Below, one piece after another: positions 1-11,122 of a DNA stretch of 56,702 bases. The first letter of the stretch is position 1. Every line of letters starts with the position of its first letter. The stretch covers positions 236-56,937 of the forward strand of contig NZ_LMBX01000029.1 of NCBI RefSeq assembly GCF_001439605.1, in the 5' to 3' direction. The translations under genes and the position numbers were made by a program. Source of the stretch: Cytobacillus praedii (GTDB lineage: Bacteria > Bacillota > Bacilli > Bacillales > Cytobacillaceae). The notes under the pieces are model-generated. The model had not been told where the DNA came from and did not search any database. It was given only the letters and a program-made list of their open reading frames with translations.

Positions 1-40
1 ATAAAGGTGCTCTTTTCTTGTTAATAAATGGTGGGAAAAA

Positions 41-63
41 TAAAAAGCCCCATTAAGGAGCCG
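41..63 (-). terminator. Intrinsic terminator of gin
   Basis: On the minus strand the stem GGCUCC/GGGGCU (plus-strand 57-62 and 46-51, with two G-U pairs) closes a 5-nt loop and is followed by a T-rich run. It begins just after the gin stop codon. Confidence 0.6.
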
Positions 64-64
64 A

Positions 65-262
65 TCAAGAGAAAATTTCTGGATTTGTTATTTTTCTTAA
101 TTGCTTTAAGAAGTATTTATATTTAGGATTACTTGTATCTGTAGAAATTAGGTCATGTTCACAGTCTACACAGATAAAAGAAGTGTATAGATGTATTCCT
201 TTTCGTTTCGCTTGCTCGCAAATGACACACTTTTCCCCAATTTGCTTCTTTGCCACTAACAT
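65..262 (-). CDS. gin: Gin (CsfB), anti-sigma factor of sporulation
   Basis: Small zinc-binding protein of 65 residues, matching the Gin/CsfB family that inhibits sigma-G (and sigma-E) during sporulation in B. subtilis. Two CxxC pairs are visible (CVIC and CVDC), followed by the typical YKYFLKQLRKI segment. An ORF can be extended to a TTG at 268, but the strong GAGGTGG ribosome binding site at 274-280 suits the ATG at 262 better. The gene is read opposite to the downstream genes, and the genes that sit between csfB and yaaO in B. subtilis (xpaC, yaaN) are absent here. A sigma-F-type promoter precedes it. Confidence 0.85.
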   Translation of the reverse strand: MLVAKKQIGEKCVICEQAKRKGIHLYTSFICVDCEHDLISTDTSNPKYKYFLKQLRKITNPEIFS

Positions 263-288
263 CCCCAACTACTCCACCTCCATACACC

Positions 289-318
289 TAGTCTGTCCGG
301 TTATGAATTGTTGTATAC
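289..318 (-). promoter_or_regulatory. Candidate sigma-F promoter of gin
   Basis: Minus strand reads GTATA (318-314), a 15-nt spacer, then GGACAGACTA (298-289), close to the sigma-F pattern GYWTA-N15-GGNRANANTW with one mismatch in the -10. It lies about 30 nt upstream of the gin start, and csfB is known to be sigma-F-dependent in B. subtilis. Confidence 0.6.
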
Positions 319-462
319 AATATTTAGAAAACTCGACTATAAACTCCCTTATTAGCTATTGTATGTTTTAAAAGTAATTTGATTGTATGTCTATTATGTA
401 ATTCTTTTACTGCTTACTAATGTTTATGAATTTAAGTAACAGTATCACTTTAAACAGCTATT

Positions 463-471
463 TGGTAAAAT
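463..471 (+). promoter_or_regulatory. Candidate extended -10 upstream of the decarboxylase gene
   Basis: TGGTAAAAT is an extended -10 (TGn plus TAAAAT) 37 nt before the start codon. No convincing -35 is seen at 16-18 nt, so the call is weak. Confidence 0.3.
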
Positions 472-507
472 AAATGGGACTCTAACAAAGATAATTGGTG
501 ATTATAA

Positions 508-1944
508 ATGAATCAGAATAGAATGCCTTTATTCGAAAAGCTAAAAAGGCATGCCGAGCAAAATCCGGTGTCATTCCATGTGCCGGGTCACAAATATGGG
601 AAGCTCATGACAGGAGATACAGAAAGTTATTATAAAGAATTGCTAAGGATTGATGCAACGGAGATTAGCGGGTTAGATGATTTGCATTCTCCGGAAGGAG
701 TAATTAAAGATGCAGAAGGGCTTCTAGCACAATTATACGGTGTGAAAAAGAGCTTTTTCTTAGTGAACGGCTCAACCGTTGGAAACCTGGCGATGATCAT
801 GGCAGCAGTTAAGGAAAATGATATAGTTCTTTTACAAAGGAATTGCCATAAATCGATATTGAATGGGATTCAACTTGTAAAAGCCAATCCCGTTTTTTTA
901 GGTCCAGTTTTTGATGAGGAATGGGGGGTTGCAGGGGGAGTATCTGCAAGTATTGTTAAACAAGCAATAGAAATATACCCACATGCAAAGGCGCTTATTC
1001 TTACATACCCTAATTATTATGGAATGGTTAATGAATTAGAGGAAATTATTAAAGTTGCCCATGGTCATCGGATTCCTGTTTTAATTGATGAAGCCCATGG
1101 GGCCCATTTGATTGGCGGAGAGTATTTTCCGCCATCTGCCATACAACTAAAAGCAGATATCGTTGTTCAATCGGCACATAAAACACTACCTGCTATGACA
1201 ATGGGAGCATATTTGCATTTTAATAGTGAGCTTCTTTCAGCAGAGCATGTGAGCAGCTTTCTTCAGATTCTGCAATCTAGCAGTCCTTCCTACCCTATTA
1301 TGGCATCTTTAGATATAGCAAGAAACTATTTAGCGACATTTACAGATAAAGATGTTGAATCACTAAAGCAGAAGGTAACTGAGTTTCGAAACGAGCTACA
1401 GCAGATAAAAGAAATCAAGGTGTTAACATATAAAGGGGGAATAGGTGACCCTTTAAAGGTAACAATTCAATCGAATACTTCGTTAAGTGGGTTCGACCTT
1501 CAAAAAATATTTGAAAATAAAGGGATATATCCAGAAATGGCTGACCCTTATAATGTTGTTCTTGTATTCCCATTATTAAAGTATGGAATGGAATATCCGT
1601 TAAGGGATATCATTACTCGTCTCCAGTCTGCATTGGAATCTGCTTCATATACCAAAGTGGTGAAAGAAAAGGCTTCGTACAATATTCCTCATATTTCAAA
1701 ATTGGCATTGAATGCAGATGAACAAGCACGATTAGAAAAAATGAATATTTCGGTGGAGGAGGCCATTGGAAGAATAAGTGCACAATTAATTATTCCATAC
1801 CCGCCTGGGATCCCCTTATTATTTCCTGGGGAAATAATAAGAGCAGATACAATCGAACATATTGAATTACTAAGAGCGTCCGGGGCTAGATTTCAAGCAA
1901 ATGGGGACCTAATAGATGGAAAACTAACAATATATATAACCTGA
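508..1944 (+). CDS. Orn/Lys/Arg decarboxylase family protein (YaaO-like)
   Basis: Fold-type I PLP enzyme of 478 residues, matching the YaaO/SpeA group of Orn/Lys/Arg decarboxylases found beside tmk in Bacillaceae. The N-terminal FHVPGHKYG motif is typical. The DEAHGAH motif at about residues 194-200 should contact the cofactor, and K225 in SAHKTLPAM is the expected Schiff-base lysine. The C-terminal PYPPGIPLLFPGE is the conserved substrate-domain signature. Substrate (lysine, arginine or ornithine) cannot be decided from sequence. The ribosome binding site before the ATG is weak (GGTGAT). tmk follows 39 nt later, so the two may be cotranscribed. Confidence 0.88.
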   Translation: MNQNRMPLFEKLKRHAEQNPVSFHVPGHKYGKLMTGDTESYYKELLRIDATEISGLDDLHSPEGVIKDAEGLLAQLYGVKKSFFLVNGSTVGNLAMIMAAVKENDIVLLQRNCHKSILNGIQLVKANPVFLGPVFDEEWGVAGGVSASIVKQAIEIYPHAKALILTYPNYYGMVNELEEIIKVAHGHRIPVLIDEAHGAHLIGGEYFPPSAIQLKADIVVQSAHKTLPAMTMGAYLHFNSELLSAEHVSSFLQILQSSSPSYPIMASLDIARNYLATFTDKDVESLKQKVTEFRNELQQIKEIKVLTYKGGIGDPLKVTIQSNTSLSGFDLQKIFENKGIYPEMADPYNVVLVFPLLKYGMEYPLRDIITRLQSALESASYTKVVKEKASYNIPHISKLALNADEQARLEKMNISVEEAIGRISAQLIIPYPPGIPLLFPGEIIRADTIEHIELLRASGARFQANGDLIDGKLTIYIT

Positions 1945-1983
1945 CTAAATTTATTATAATTGAATCATCATGGGGGTTACCAA

Positions 1984-2640
1984 ATGGAAAAAGGGATTTT
2001 TATTACAGCAGAAGGACCGGAGGGAGCAGGAAAGACAACAGTCATCGGAATGCTTTCACACAAACTTGAAGAAGAAGGATATCAGATCCTCCTAACGAGA
2101 GAACCTGGGGGAATAGAAATCGCTGAACAAATACGAAGGGTCATTCTAGATAGAAAGAATACACAAATGGATGCTCGAACAGAAGCTTTATTGTATGCAG
2201 CCGCAAGAAGACAGCATCTAGTTGAAAAGGTTATCCCTGCTCTTGAAAAAGGATACATTGTATTATGTGATCGATTTATTGATAGCTCCTTAGCTTATCA
2301 GGGCTATGCTCGCGGGTTAGGGGTTGAAGAGGTGTTTTCCATTAACCGCTTTGCAATAGAAGATATGATGCCGAAACTTACATTGTATTTTGATATTGAA
2401 CCAGAGGTTGGGCTTGAAAGAATAAACAAGCATAAAAATCGAGAAGTCAATCGTCTTGATTTAGAAGATCTTGAATTTCATCATAAGGTTAGAGAAGGAT
2501 ATGCAAAGTTAATGAAGGAATATCCCGAGCGAATGGTTAAAATAAATGCCTCCCAGCCGATTGAATCCGTTTTAAGGGAAGCTGAATCAAGAATAATGGA
2601 AATTATTCAGAAAGCAAGTGACAATGACCTTAAAGAGTAA
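1984..2640 (+). CDS. tmk: Thymidylate kinase
   Basis: Phosphorylates dTMP to dTDP with ATP in the cytoplasm. The P-loop GPEGAGKT is at residues 11-18, the CDRFIDSS segment binds dTMP, and the LID-like RNRL/NRLD region follows near residue 150. The encoded 218 residues match the family length. An in-frame ATG exists at 1960, but the GGGGG ribosome binding site at 1971-1975 supports the start at 1984. A stem-loop overlapping its stop codon separates it from darA. Confidence 0.95.
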   Translation: MEKGIFITAEGPEGAGKTTVIGMLSHKLEEEGYQILLTREPGGIEIAEQIRRVILDRKNTQMDARTEALLYAAARRQHLVEKVIPALEKGYIVLCDRFIDSSLAYQGYARGLGVEEVFSINRFAIEDMMPKLTLYFDIEPEVGLERINKHKNREVNRLDLEDLEFHHKVREGYAKLMKEYPERMVKINASQPIESVLREAESRIMEIIQKASDNDLKE

Positions 2641-2657
2641 TCTTTAAGGCCATTTTT
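2628..2657 (+). terminator. Intrinsic terminator of tmk
   Basis: A perfect 9-bp stem CCTTAAAGA/TCTTTAAGG with loop GTAA is followed by a short T-run. The 5' arm and loop lie inside the tmk stop region. Confidence 0.75.
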
Positions 2658-2698
2658 CTAACCAAAAAAAATTCCCATTTATCGACAATGAATTAAAT

Positions 2699-3099
<401 letters not shown>

Positions 3100-3125
3100 A
3101 TGGAAGGGTACCGTGGAGGATTATG

Positions 3126-3566
3126 ATGAAAATTAATCAAGAACTTCGTTTAAACATGGATAAAGTGAGACCTGAGCAAAAGCATTTAGGCAGTGGCGGA
3201 GCTAAGTTTTCTGGTCTAGTTCAAAAGCAAGATCAAAAAATGCAAAATATGCAGCTGCAACAGCTGCTAAAGGATATCAATTTAGCTGGAGACAGGCTTG
3301 GACGATCAAGAACTTTTAAAGACTTAGCTAAATTTAAAACATTAGTGAAACGTTTTGTGAAAGAGGCGGTTGATTATGGGATGGAGTTGAAGCAATCCCA
3401 TAGCTGGAATCAATTTGGGCAGGGAAGATCTTTACGAGTTGTTGAAACGATTGATAATAAGCTAGTTGAGTTAACAGAGGAAGTTATGAAAAAAGAAGAA
3501 TCTTCTATAGATATATTAGGGAAAATTGGAGAAATAAAAGGACTTTTGATCAATATATATACGTAA
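3126..3566 (+). CDS. yaaR: YaaR family protein (DUF327)
   Basis: Protein of 146 residues in the DUF327/YaaR family, of unknown biochemical function, always found between darA and holB in Bacillus. It is predicted soluble and helical, with many charged residues. Two ATG codons are adjacent (3123 and 3126); the GTGGAGGA site fits 3126 better. holB begins 6 nt after the stop codon. Confidence 0.88.
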   Translation: MKINQELRLNMDKVRPEQKHLGSGGAKFSGLVQKQDQKMQNMQLQQLLKDINLAGDRLGRSRTFKDLAKFKTLVKRFVKEAVDYGMELKQSHSWNQFGQGRSLRVVETIDNKLVELTEEVMKKEESSIDILGKIGEIKGLLINIYT

Positions 3567-3572
3567 GTGGTG

Positions 3573-4586
3573 ATGGAATTGGCGAAAACATGGGAACAGC
3601 TACAGGAAATTCAGCCTATCGTTTTAAAAATGTTAAAAAATAGTATATTAAAGGGGCGGCTTGCCCATGCCTATTTATTCGAGGGAATGAAGGGGACTGG
3701 AAAACGTGAGGCAACTACGCTATTGGCGAAAAGTATATTTTGCCAATCCCTTGTAGAAGGTTATATCCCATGTGAAACCTGCCTAAACTGTAAAAGAATT
3801 AACAACGGAAACCATCCAGATGTCCATCTTGTTGAACCAGATGGACAGTCTATCAAGAAATCTCAGATTCACTCGCTGCAAGAAGAGTTTTCGAAAACAG
3901 GGGTTGAATCGAATAAGAAATTATACATGATTGTACATGCGGACAGAATGACAGTAAATGCAGCAAACAGTTTATTAAAATTTCTCGAAGAGCCACATCC
4001 TCACACCATTGCCATTTTGATGACAGAACAGTCTCAGCAAATACTCCCTACTATTCTTTCTCGCTGTCAAACTATTTCATTTAAGGCCCTTTCTTCTTAT
4101 CAAATGATTGAAACGCTTACATCAAATGGAGTGGATCGATTTACGGCGCCAATACTTGCCCAGATTACCAATAATTTAGATGAAGCACTCGAATATAGTC
4201 GAAATGAATGGTTTGTACAAGCGCAAAAAATAGTGTTAAAATTACATGAAGTGCTTAAAAAAAACCCGCTTGAAGCAATGGTAACCCTTCAGGAGGAATG
4301 GTTTTTTCACTTTAAAGAGAAAGAACAAATGGATTATGGTTTAGATCTATTATTACTTATTTTTAAGGATTTATTATATATTCAGGTAGGCAAACAGGAT
4401 CAAGCTGTTTTTCAAAACGAAAAAATCCGCTTTGAGCAGTTTGCCTTGCAATCCTCGAGCAGGCGTATATCAGAGCAGATGACAGCCATTTTAGAAGCAA
4501 AAAGGAAATTGCAAGCAAATATGAATCCGCAGCTGCTAATGGAACAGCTTGTATTGAAATTGCAGGAGGGGTCTTCATTTGTATGA
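3573..4586 (+). CDS. holB: DNA polymerase III delta-prime subunit
   Basis: Clamp-loader subunit of about 337 residues. It shows the AAA+ fold with GTGK as a degenerate P-loop, a four-cysteine zinc module (C-x8-CETCLNC), the LLKFLEEP motif and the SRCQ sensor motif. The GTG codons at 3567 and 3570 could also start it; the ATG at 3573 is chosen, but the ribosome binding site is poor. Its last 8 bases overlap ricT, so translation is probably coupled. Confidence 0.93.
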   Translation: MELAKTWEQLQEIQPIVLKMLKNSILKGRLAHAYLFEGMKGTGKREATTLLAKSIFCQSLVEGYIPCETCLNCKRINNGNHPDVHLVEPDGQSIKKSQIHSLQEEFSKTGVESNKKLYMIVHADRMTVNAANSLLKFLEEPHPHTIAILMTEQSQQILPTILSRCQTISFKALSSYQMIETLTSNGVDRFTAPILAQITNNLDEALEYSRNEWFVQAQKIVLKLHEVLKKNPLEAMVTLQEEWFFHFKEKEQMDYGLDLLLLIFKDLLYIQVGKQDQAVFQNEKIRFEQFALQSSSRRISEQMTAILEAKRKLQANMNPQLLMEQLVLKLQEGSSFV

Positions 4587-5406
4587 TGTCGTAGGAGTCC
4601 GCTTTAAAAAGGCGGGAAAAATATATTATTTTGATCCCGGTGGATTAATGATTGCAAAGGATGACTTTGTAATTGTTGAAACCGTTCGAGGAGTGGAATA
4701 TGGGAGGGTAGTAGTAGCTCCGAAAAAGGTTGATGAGCATGATGTTGTCCTTCCATTAAAGAAAGTCCTCCGAATTGCGGATCAAAAGGATCGAATGATT
4801 GTTGAAGAAAATAAACAAGCGGCAAAGGAAGCCTATGAGGTTTGCTGTGAAAAGGTAAATACACATCAACTTGATATGAAACTAGTTGATGTTGAATATA
4901 CATTCGATCGTAATAAGGTGATATTTTTCTTTACTGCTGACGGAAGAGTCGATTTTCGTGAATTAGTAAAGGATTTGGCAGCCATTTTCCGGACAAGGAT
5001 TGAATTGCGCCAAATAGGGGTAAGAGATGAGGCGAAAATGCTTGGGGGAATAGGCCCCTGTGGAAGAATGCTATGCTGCTCTACTTTTTTAGGCGACTTT
5101 GACCCTGTGTCAATTAAGATGGCGAAGGATCAAAATCTATCATTAAATCCAACAAAAATCTCAGGGCTTTGCGGAAGATTAATGTGCTGTTTAAAATACG
5201 AGAATGATGAATATGAGGCAGCTAAAGAACAGCTGCCGGATGTAGGTGAATGGATTGAAACACCAGATGGACCTGGGAAAGTAGTAGGGTTAAATATTCT
5301 TGAACGAGTGCTTCAGGTCGATGTGACTTCACAGGAACGAGTGTTAGAATATACACATGATGAAATATTAAAACAGGATGCTGTATCAGTTCAATCCACA
5401 GATTAA
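4579..5406 (+). CDS. ricT: RicT (YaaT), Fe-S protein of the Y-complex
   Basis: PSP1-domain protein of 275 residues. In B. subtilis RicT, with RicA and RicF, forms the Y-complex that supports RNase Y-dependent mRNA maturation, sporulation, competence and biofilm formation. Cysteines in GPCGRMLCC and GLCGRLMCC around residues 160-205 are the expected Fe-S ligands. The start is TTG: AGGAGGGG lies 7 nt upstream, and the first codons ([14 protein letters not shown]) match the family. It overlaps the end of holB by 8 nt. Confidence 0.94.
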   Translation: MYDVVGVRFKKAGKIYYFDPGGLMIAKDDFVIVETVRGVEYGRVVVAPKKVDEHDVVLPLKKVLRIADQKDRMIVEENKQAAKEAYEVCCEKVNTHQLDMKLVDVEYTFDRNKVIFFFTADGRVDFRELVKDLAAIFRTRIELRQIGVRDEAKMLGGIGPCGRMLCCSTFLGDFDPVSIKMAKDQNLSLNPTKISGLCGRLMCCLKYENDEYEAAKEQLPDVGEWIETPDGPGKVVGLNILERVLQVDVTSQERVLEYTHDEILKQDAVSVQSTD

Positions 5407-5419
5407 TGAGGTGGAACAC

Positions 5420-5794
5420 GTGGATAAAAAAGAAATCTTTGACTCAGTAAGTAGTATGGAAGCCCAAATCGGACATTTATATCAGCAGCTTGGTGAGTTA
5501 AAGCAGCATTTGGCAGAAATACTTGAAGAGAATAATTCTTTAAAACTGGAAAATAATCATCTAAGACAACATTTAGAATTGCGAACAGATGAGGTAGAAA
5601 AGCCGAACAAAAAGAGTCAAACAGCAAATGCGAAAGTAGAGTCAGCGGCAGAAAAGCTGATTGATATAGGGGAAGGCTACGATAACCTTGCCCGTTTGTA
5701 CCAGGAAGGCTTTCATATTTGTAATCTGCATTTTGGGAGCCCGCGGAAAGAAGGAGACTGCTTGTTTTGTTTATCCTTCCTTAATAAGAAATAA
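5420..5794 (+). CDS. yabA: YabA, replication initiation control protein
   Basis: Negative regulator of DnaA that binds DnaA and the DnaN clamp, 124 residues. It has an N-terminal leucine-rich coiled coil (about residues 5-60) for tetramerisation, a variable linker, and a C-terminal zinc module with C..H and CLFC ligands ([11 protein letters not shown] to CLFCLSFLN). The start is GTG at 5420, 5 nt after GAGGTGG; a longer frame beginning inside ricT is not supported. Confidence 0.93.
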   Translation: MDKKEIFDSVSSMEAQIGHLYQQLGELKQHLAEILEENNSLKLENNHLRQHLELRTDEVEKPNKKSQTANAKVESAAEKLIDIGEGYDNLARLYQEGFHICNLHFGSPRKEGDCLFCLSFLNKK

Positions 5795-5802
5795 TCATGA
5801 TG

Positions 5803-5830
5803 GCCTTCCTATCAAAGGAAGGCTATTTTT
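5803..5830 (+). terminator. Intrinsic terminator of the holB-ricT-yabA operon
   Basis: Perfect 7-bp GC-rich stem GCCTTCC/GGAAGGC with a 7-nt loop, followed by TATTTTT. Confidence 0.85.
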
Positions 5831-5875
5831 AAAGACAAGAAAATATAACAATGAATCAGAGTTTTAAATAGTGTA

Positions 5876-6078
5876 AGCAGCCTATCACCCGTCAAACTTC
5901 AGGTCTCCTTCCTATGATATGTTAGCATCGATTCACCCACGTTCACCGTGCTTTCTATATCTCTTTCTTTAGAAGGCGAGGTGAATGACCAGCTACAAAG
6001 AATAGAATGGAAGGCGGCGTGAGATTGGCAGCTTTTCTAATTTGGACGGCGAAGATCAGGGTGCTTGGCTTTTCTGAC
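5876..6078 (-). repeat. Intergenic repeat, family C, copy 1
   Basis: This stretch between yabA and trmN6 has no gene. Its left end (CTATCACCCGTCAAACTTC) and right end (CGGCGAAGATCAGG) match the left and right ends of the element at 13601-13745. The middle is about 60 bp longer here. The strand is set relative to the copy at 22745-22892, which reads the opposite way. Confidence 0.6.
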
Positions 6079-6113
6079 TCGAACGGCCGTTAATACGATT
6101 TGGAGGAAAGTGA

Positions 6114-6854
6114 ATGGACTTTTTACAAGGAGATGAACGTTTAGACTATTTGTTGGCAGAGGATTTGCGAATCATTCAAAGCCCAACAGTCTTCTCTTTC
6201 TCACTTGATGCTGTATTATTAGCAAGATTTGTGTATGTACCTATCCAAAAGGGGAGCATACTTGACCTATGCAGCGGAAATGGTGTAATTCCATTATTTT
6301 TGAGTGCAAGAACAAAAGGAACAATAACAGGAGTTGAAATCCAGGAAAGATTATACGATATGGCTAAAAGGAGCATAGAGTTTAATACTCTTCAGGAACG
6401 TATACAAATGATTCATGGGGATATAAAAGAGATGCCTAAGAGGTTAGGACACGGAAAGTATGATGTCGTTACATGTAATCCTCCGTATTTTCCTACTCCT
6501 TCTGCGGAGGAAAGAAATGAGAATGAGCATTTAGCCATTGCAAGGCATGAAATCTTATGTACATTAGAGGATGCCATACAAGTTTCCAGCCAATTAGTAA
6601 AACAAGGAGGGAAAGTGGCATTTGTTCATCGTCCCTCCAGATTTCTTGATATTGTTACTTTGATGCGAAAATATAGACTTGAACCCAAAAAAATTCAATT
6701 TGTATACCCAAAGCAAGGGAAAGAAGCAAATACACTGCTGATTGAAGCAACTAAAGATGGCAATCCTGATTTGAAAATATTGCCGCCGCTAATTGTATAT
6801 AATGAAGAAAATGAATATACTCCAGAGTTGAAGGAAATTTTATATGGAAAATAA
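6114..6854 (+). CDS. trmN6: tRNA1(Val) A37 N6-methyltransferase family (YabB)
   Basis: Class I SAM-dependent methyltransferase of 246 residues. The SAM-binding motif [12 protein letters not shown] is near residue 45-57 and the N6-adenine catalytic motif NPPYF is near residue 122. The family modifies tRNA1(Val) A37 in E. coli (TrmN6); the Bacillus member is assigned by similarity. A strong GGAGG site lies 8-10 nt upstream. Its end overlaps yazA by 11 nt, forming a trmN6-yazA-rsmI operon. Confidence 0.9.
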   Translation: MDFLQGDERLDYLLAEDLRIIQSPTVFSFSLDAVLLARFVYVPIQKGSILDLCSGNGVIPLFLSARTKGTITGVEIQERLYDMAKRSIEFNTLQERIQMIHGDIKEMPKRLGHGKYDVVTCNPPYFPTPSAEERNENEHLAIARHEILCTLEDAIQVSSQLVKQGGKVAFVHRPSRFLDIVTLMRKYRLEPKKIQFVYPKQGKEANTLLIEATKDGNPDLKILPPLIVYNEENEYTPELKEILYGK

Positions 6855-7131
6855 CCACCATTATTTTTACGTGCTGCACTGTAAAGATAATAGTTTGTAT
6901 GCAGGTTATACAAATAACCTAGATAGGCGAGTCAAGCTCCATAATGAAGGCAAGGGTGCCAAGTATACAAGGGGGAGAGGACCGGTAAAGCTGGTCTTCT
7001 CAAAAGCATATGATAATAAACGGGATGCATTAAAGGCAGAATATGAATTTAAACAATGGCCCAGGAAAAAGAAAGAAGACTTTCTAGTAAAGGAATCAGG
7101 TGGAATATATGTGGCAGCAAAAAAGCTTTAA
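6844..7131 (+). CDS. yazA: GIY-YIG domain protein YazA
   Basis: Single-domain GIY-YIG protein of 95 residues (UPF0213). The catalytic-type motif appears as [18 protein letters not shown], followed by [19 protein letters not shown]. Its substrate is unknown. It overlaps trmN6 at its 5' end and rsmI at its 3' end, so the three are translated as a block. Confidence 0.92.
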   Translation: MENNHHYFYVLHCKDNSLYAGYTNNLDRRVKLHNEGKGAKYTRGRGPVKLVFSKAYDNKRDALKAEYEFKQWPRKKKEDFLVKESGGIYVAAKKL

Positions 7132-7987
7132 TAATGAGGAGCATAAGGGAATTTTGTATTTGGTTCCAACCCCAATTGGAAATCTTGAAGATATGAGCTT
7201 TCGGGCGATAAGAATAATGAAGGAAGCCGACTTTATTGCTGCGGAGGATACAAGAAATACGAAGAAGCTTTGCAATTACTTTGAAATTGATACACCTGTT
7301 ATTAGTTATCATGAGCATAACAAAGAGGTGAGCGGGCAAAAACTGTTGGAAAAACTAGAGGCCGGTGCGAAGATTGCTCTTGTGAGTGATGCTGGGATGC
7401 CAACGATCTCAGATCCAGGTTATGAGCTAGTTGCAGCGGCTGCAGCTGAACAATTAACGGTTGTCCCTCTTCCGGGTGCAAATGCAGCTTTGACCGCACT
7501 GATTGCATCTGGCCTAAACCCGCAGCCTTTTTACTTTTATGGATTTTTAAACAGACAAAAGAAGATAAAGAGGCAGGAGCTTGAAAAGCTTGCCAAATTT
7601 ACAGCAACGACAATCCTATATGAGGCTCCGCATCGCTTAAAAGAAACACTTACACTGATTGATGAACAGATGGGTGGTAGAAGGATTGTTCTTTGCCGCG
7701 AATTAACGAAGAAATATGAAGAGTTTATCAGAGGAACAGTAAAAGAAGTATTAAATTGGGCAACAAATGAGGAAGTTCGGGGAGAGTTTTGCCTGATAAT
7801 AGAAGGTTCTTCAACTGAAGAAAACGAGGATGAAGAGGCATGGTGGGAAGAAATGTCTATTGAGGATCATGTTACTCATTATATTACGGTTAATGGGATG
7901 TCAAGCAAGGAGGCTGTTAAACAAACGGCTAGTGATCGCCAGATGAGTAAAAGAGAGGTTTACCACACATACCATATTAAAGAATAA
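7109..7987 (+). CDS. rsmI: 16S rRNA (cytidine1402-2'-O)-methyltransferase
   Basis: Tetrapyrrole-methylase-fold enzyme of 292 residues that methylates C1402 in the 30S P site. The family signatures LVPTPIGNLEDM, AAEDTR, SDAGMPTISDPG and PLPGANAALTAL are present. The ATG at 7109 follows AGGTGG and gives the family's length; a GTG at 7100 is less likely. The start lies inside yazA by 23 nt. Confidence 0.95.
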   Translation: MWQQKSFNNEEHKGILYLVPTPIGNLEDMSFRAIRIMKEADFIAAEDTRNTKKLCNYFEIDTPVISYHEHNKEVSGQKLLEKLEAGAKIALVSDAGMPTISDPGYELVAAAAAEQLTVVPLPGANAALTALIASGLNPQPFYFYGFLNRQKKIKRQELEKLAKFTATTILYEAPHRLKETLTLIDEQMGGRRIVLCRELTKKYEEFIRGTVKEVLNWATNEEVRGEFCLIIEGSSTEENEDEEAWWEEMSIEDHVTHYITVNGMSSKEAVKQTASDRQMSKREVYHTYHIKE

Positions 7988-8022
7988 AAAGCTTCTCAAA
8001 TTTTTGAGAAGCTTTTTTTTTA
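7986..8022. terminator. Bidirectional terminator between rsmI and abrB
   Basis: Near-perfect 15-bp stem AAAAAGCTTCTCAAA/TTTGAGAAGCTTTTT with T-runs on both strands. It ends the converging rsmI (plus) and abrB (minus) transcripts and overlaps both stop codons. Confidence 0.9.
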
Positions 8023-8301
8023 TACTAATTCAAATCTATTTTGAATTTCTTTTAATAATTGCTCTGCACCTTCACGGCTAACAATTAACTTGCCATTAGC
8101 TAAAGTAAGGTTATCATCAGAAACTTCGCCAGTTACTTGGCATGTCATATTTGGCTTATATTTTTTTAGGATGATTCTTTCATCATCCACATAAATTTCA
8201 AGTGCATCCTTCTCAGCAATATCTAATGTACGTCTTAATTCTATAGGAATAACCACACGCCCAAGCTCATCAACTTTACGAACAATACCTGTAGATTTCA
8301 T
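8020..8301 (-). CDS. abrB: AbrB, transition-state regulator
   Basis: DNA-binding global repressor of post-exponential genes, 93 residues. The N-terminal swapped-hairpin domain reads STGIVRKVDELGRVVIPIEL; the C-terminal half is the multimerisation domain (CQVTGEVSDDNL). It is almost identical to B. subtilis AbrB, which has two or three extra N-terminal residues. GGGAGGAG lies 8 nt upstream of the ATG. It sits on the minus strand between rsmI and metS, as in other Bacillus, with Spo0A boxes downstream of its promoter. Confidence 0.97.
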   Translation of the reverse strand: MKSTGIVRKVDELGRVVIPIELRRTLDIAEKDALEIYVDDERIILKKYKPNMTCQVTGEVSDDNLTLANGKLIVSREGAEQLLKEIQNRFELV

Positions 8302-8352
8302 TTAATATTCTCCTCCCAAAATATATGATTCTATTTTTTTAGTTATCATTGA

Positions 8353-8369
8353 TTCGTCATAATTCGACA
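8353..8369 (-). promoter_or_regulatory. Two adjacent Spo0A boxes in the abrB leader
   Basis: On the minus strand TGTCGAA (8369-8363) and TGACGAA (8359-8353) both match the 0A box TGNCGAA. They are spaced 10 bp apart, one helical turn, and lie about 11-27 nt after the predicted start of transcription, a position suited to repression. Confidence 0.8.
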
Positions 8370-8386
8370 AAATTCATTGTACCTCA

Positions 8387-8415
8387 ATAATACCAGTCAT
8401 TCCAAAAAACGTCAA
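8387..8415 (-). promoter_or_regulatory. sigma-A promoter of abrB
   Basis: Minus strand reads TTGACG (8415-8410), a 17-nt spacer, then TATTAT (8392-8387) with an extended -10 TGG. It lies about 90 nt upstream of the abrB start. Confidence 0.75.
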
Positions 8416-8708
8416 TTAATTTATTTCTATTTTATTTGGTAAATATAGCCTTAAGGGAAAAGCTTGATATAAGTGGGTTTTGGCTATCATTTCAATTTTT
8501 TAACAGGGATTAATTAGCAGCTTGAATATATTCCTTTGTAAATATAATTCGACAAAATTCTAATGCTATTTTTCGACATGTATTATAGTATTCGAAGGGA
8601 AAACTAGTTTTATAGGGATAATTTTAAAAATTTGGATGAAAATAATAATTGGAAGAACATAAAAAAATATGTGTAATGTTATTTGTATGGCTTAATATGT
8701 TGATTTTG
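8416..8708. other. AT-rich divergent region between abrB and metS
   Basis: No gene is visible. Two further 0A-box sequences on the minus strand lie at 8554-8548 and 8578-8572 (both TGTCGAA). A TATAAT on the minus strand at about 8587 could be the -10 of a second, upstream abrB promoter, but its -35 is poor. The rest is AT-rich without recognisable structure; no T-box or S-box elements are seen before metS. Confidence 0.45.
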
Positions 8709-8737
8709 TTGCACAAATGCTAAATTTTAGGTATATT
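8709..8737 (+). promoter_or_regulatory. Candidate sigma-A promoter of metS
   Basis: TTGCAC, 17-nt spacer, TATATT. Predicted leader is about 175 nt. No riboswitch fold was recognised in that leader. Confidence 0.5.
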
Positions 8738-8906
8738 TTGATGATATAAGAGGTAAAGATGACGAATATAGAAGCATGAAAATCTATGCGTTTTTTATCG
8801 ATATCTTGAATAATTTTCATTCACGTTTTTATTTGGCTAATTTGAAAAGATGGTGAAATATTACTATCAATTTGAGAGATTTGACTAGTGTTTACGTTTT
8901 CTATAG

Positions 8907-10874
<1,968 letters not shown>

Positions 10875-10886
10875 TAAAAAGTGAAT

Positions 10887-10945
10887 AACATAGAAATGTT
10901 TCACGTGTAACATTTTACGTCGAACATTTCTATGTTTTTCTTTTA
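10887..10945 (+). terminator. Intrinsic terminator of metS
   Basis: Perfect 14-bp stem AACATAGAAATGTT/AACATTTCTATGTT around a 22-nt loop, followed by TTTTC. Confidence 0.8.
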
Positions 10946-11122
10946 TAAAATAACTTTGTAGTCAAATGTGTATCGATTTAAAGGGATATTACCCTTGAAA
11001 TACTTATATCTACATAATTTTAGATATATTTGAATATTATTTCAAAGAAGCGATATTTCATTTGTTATTTAAATGATAAAAATGTAATGAAAAATTAATT
11101 TTTGATAAAAAGGAGTATTTTG

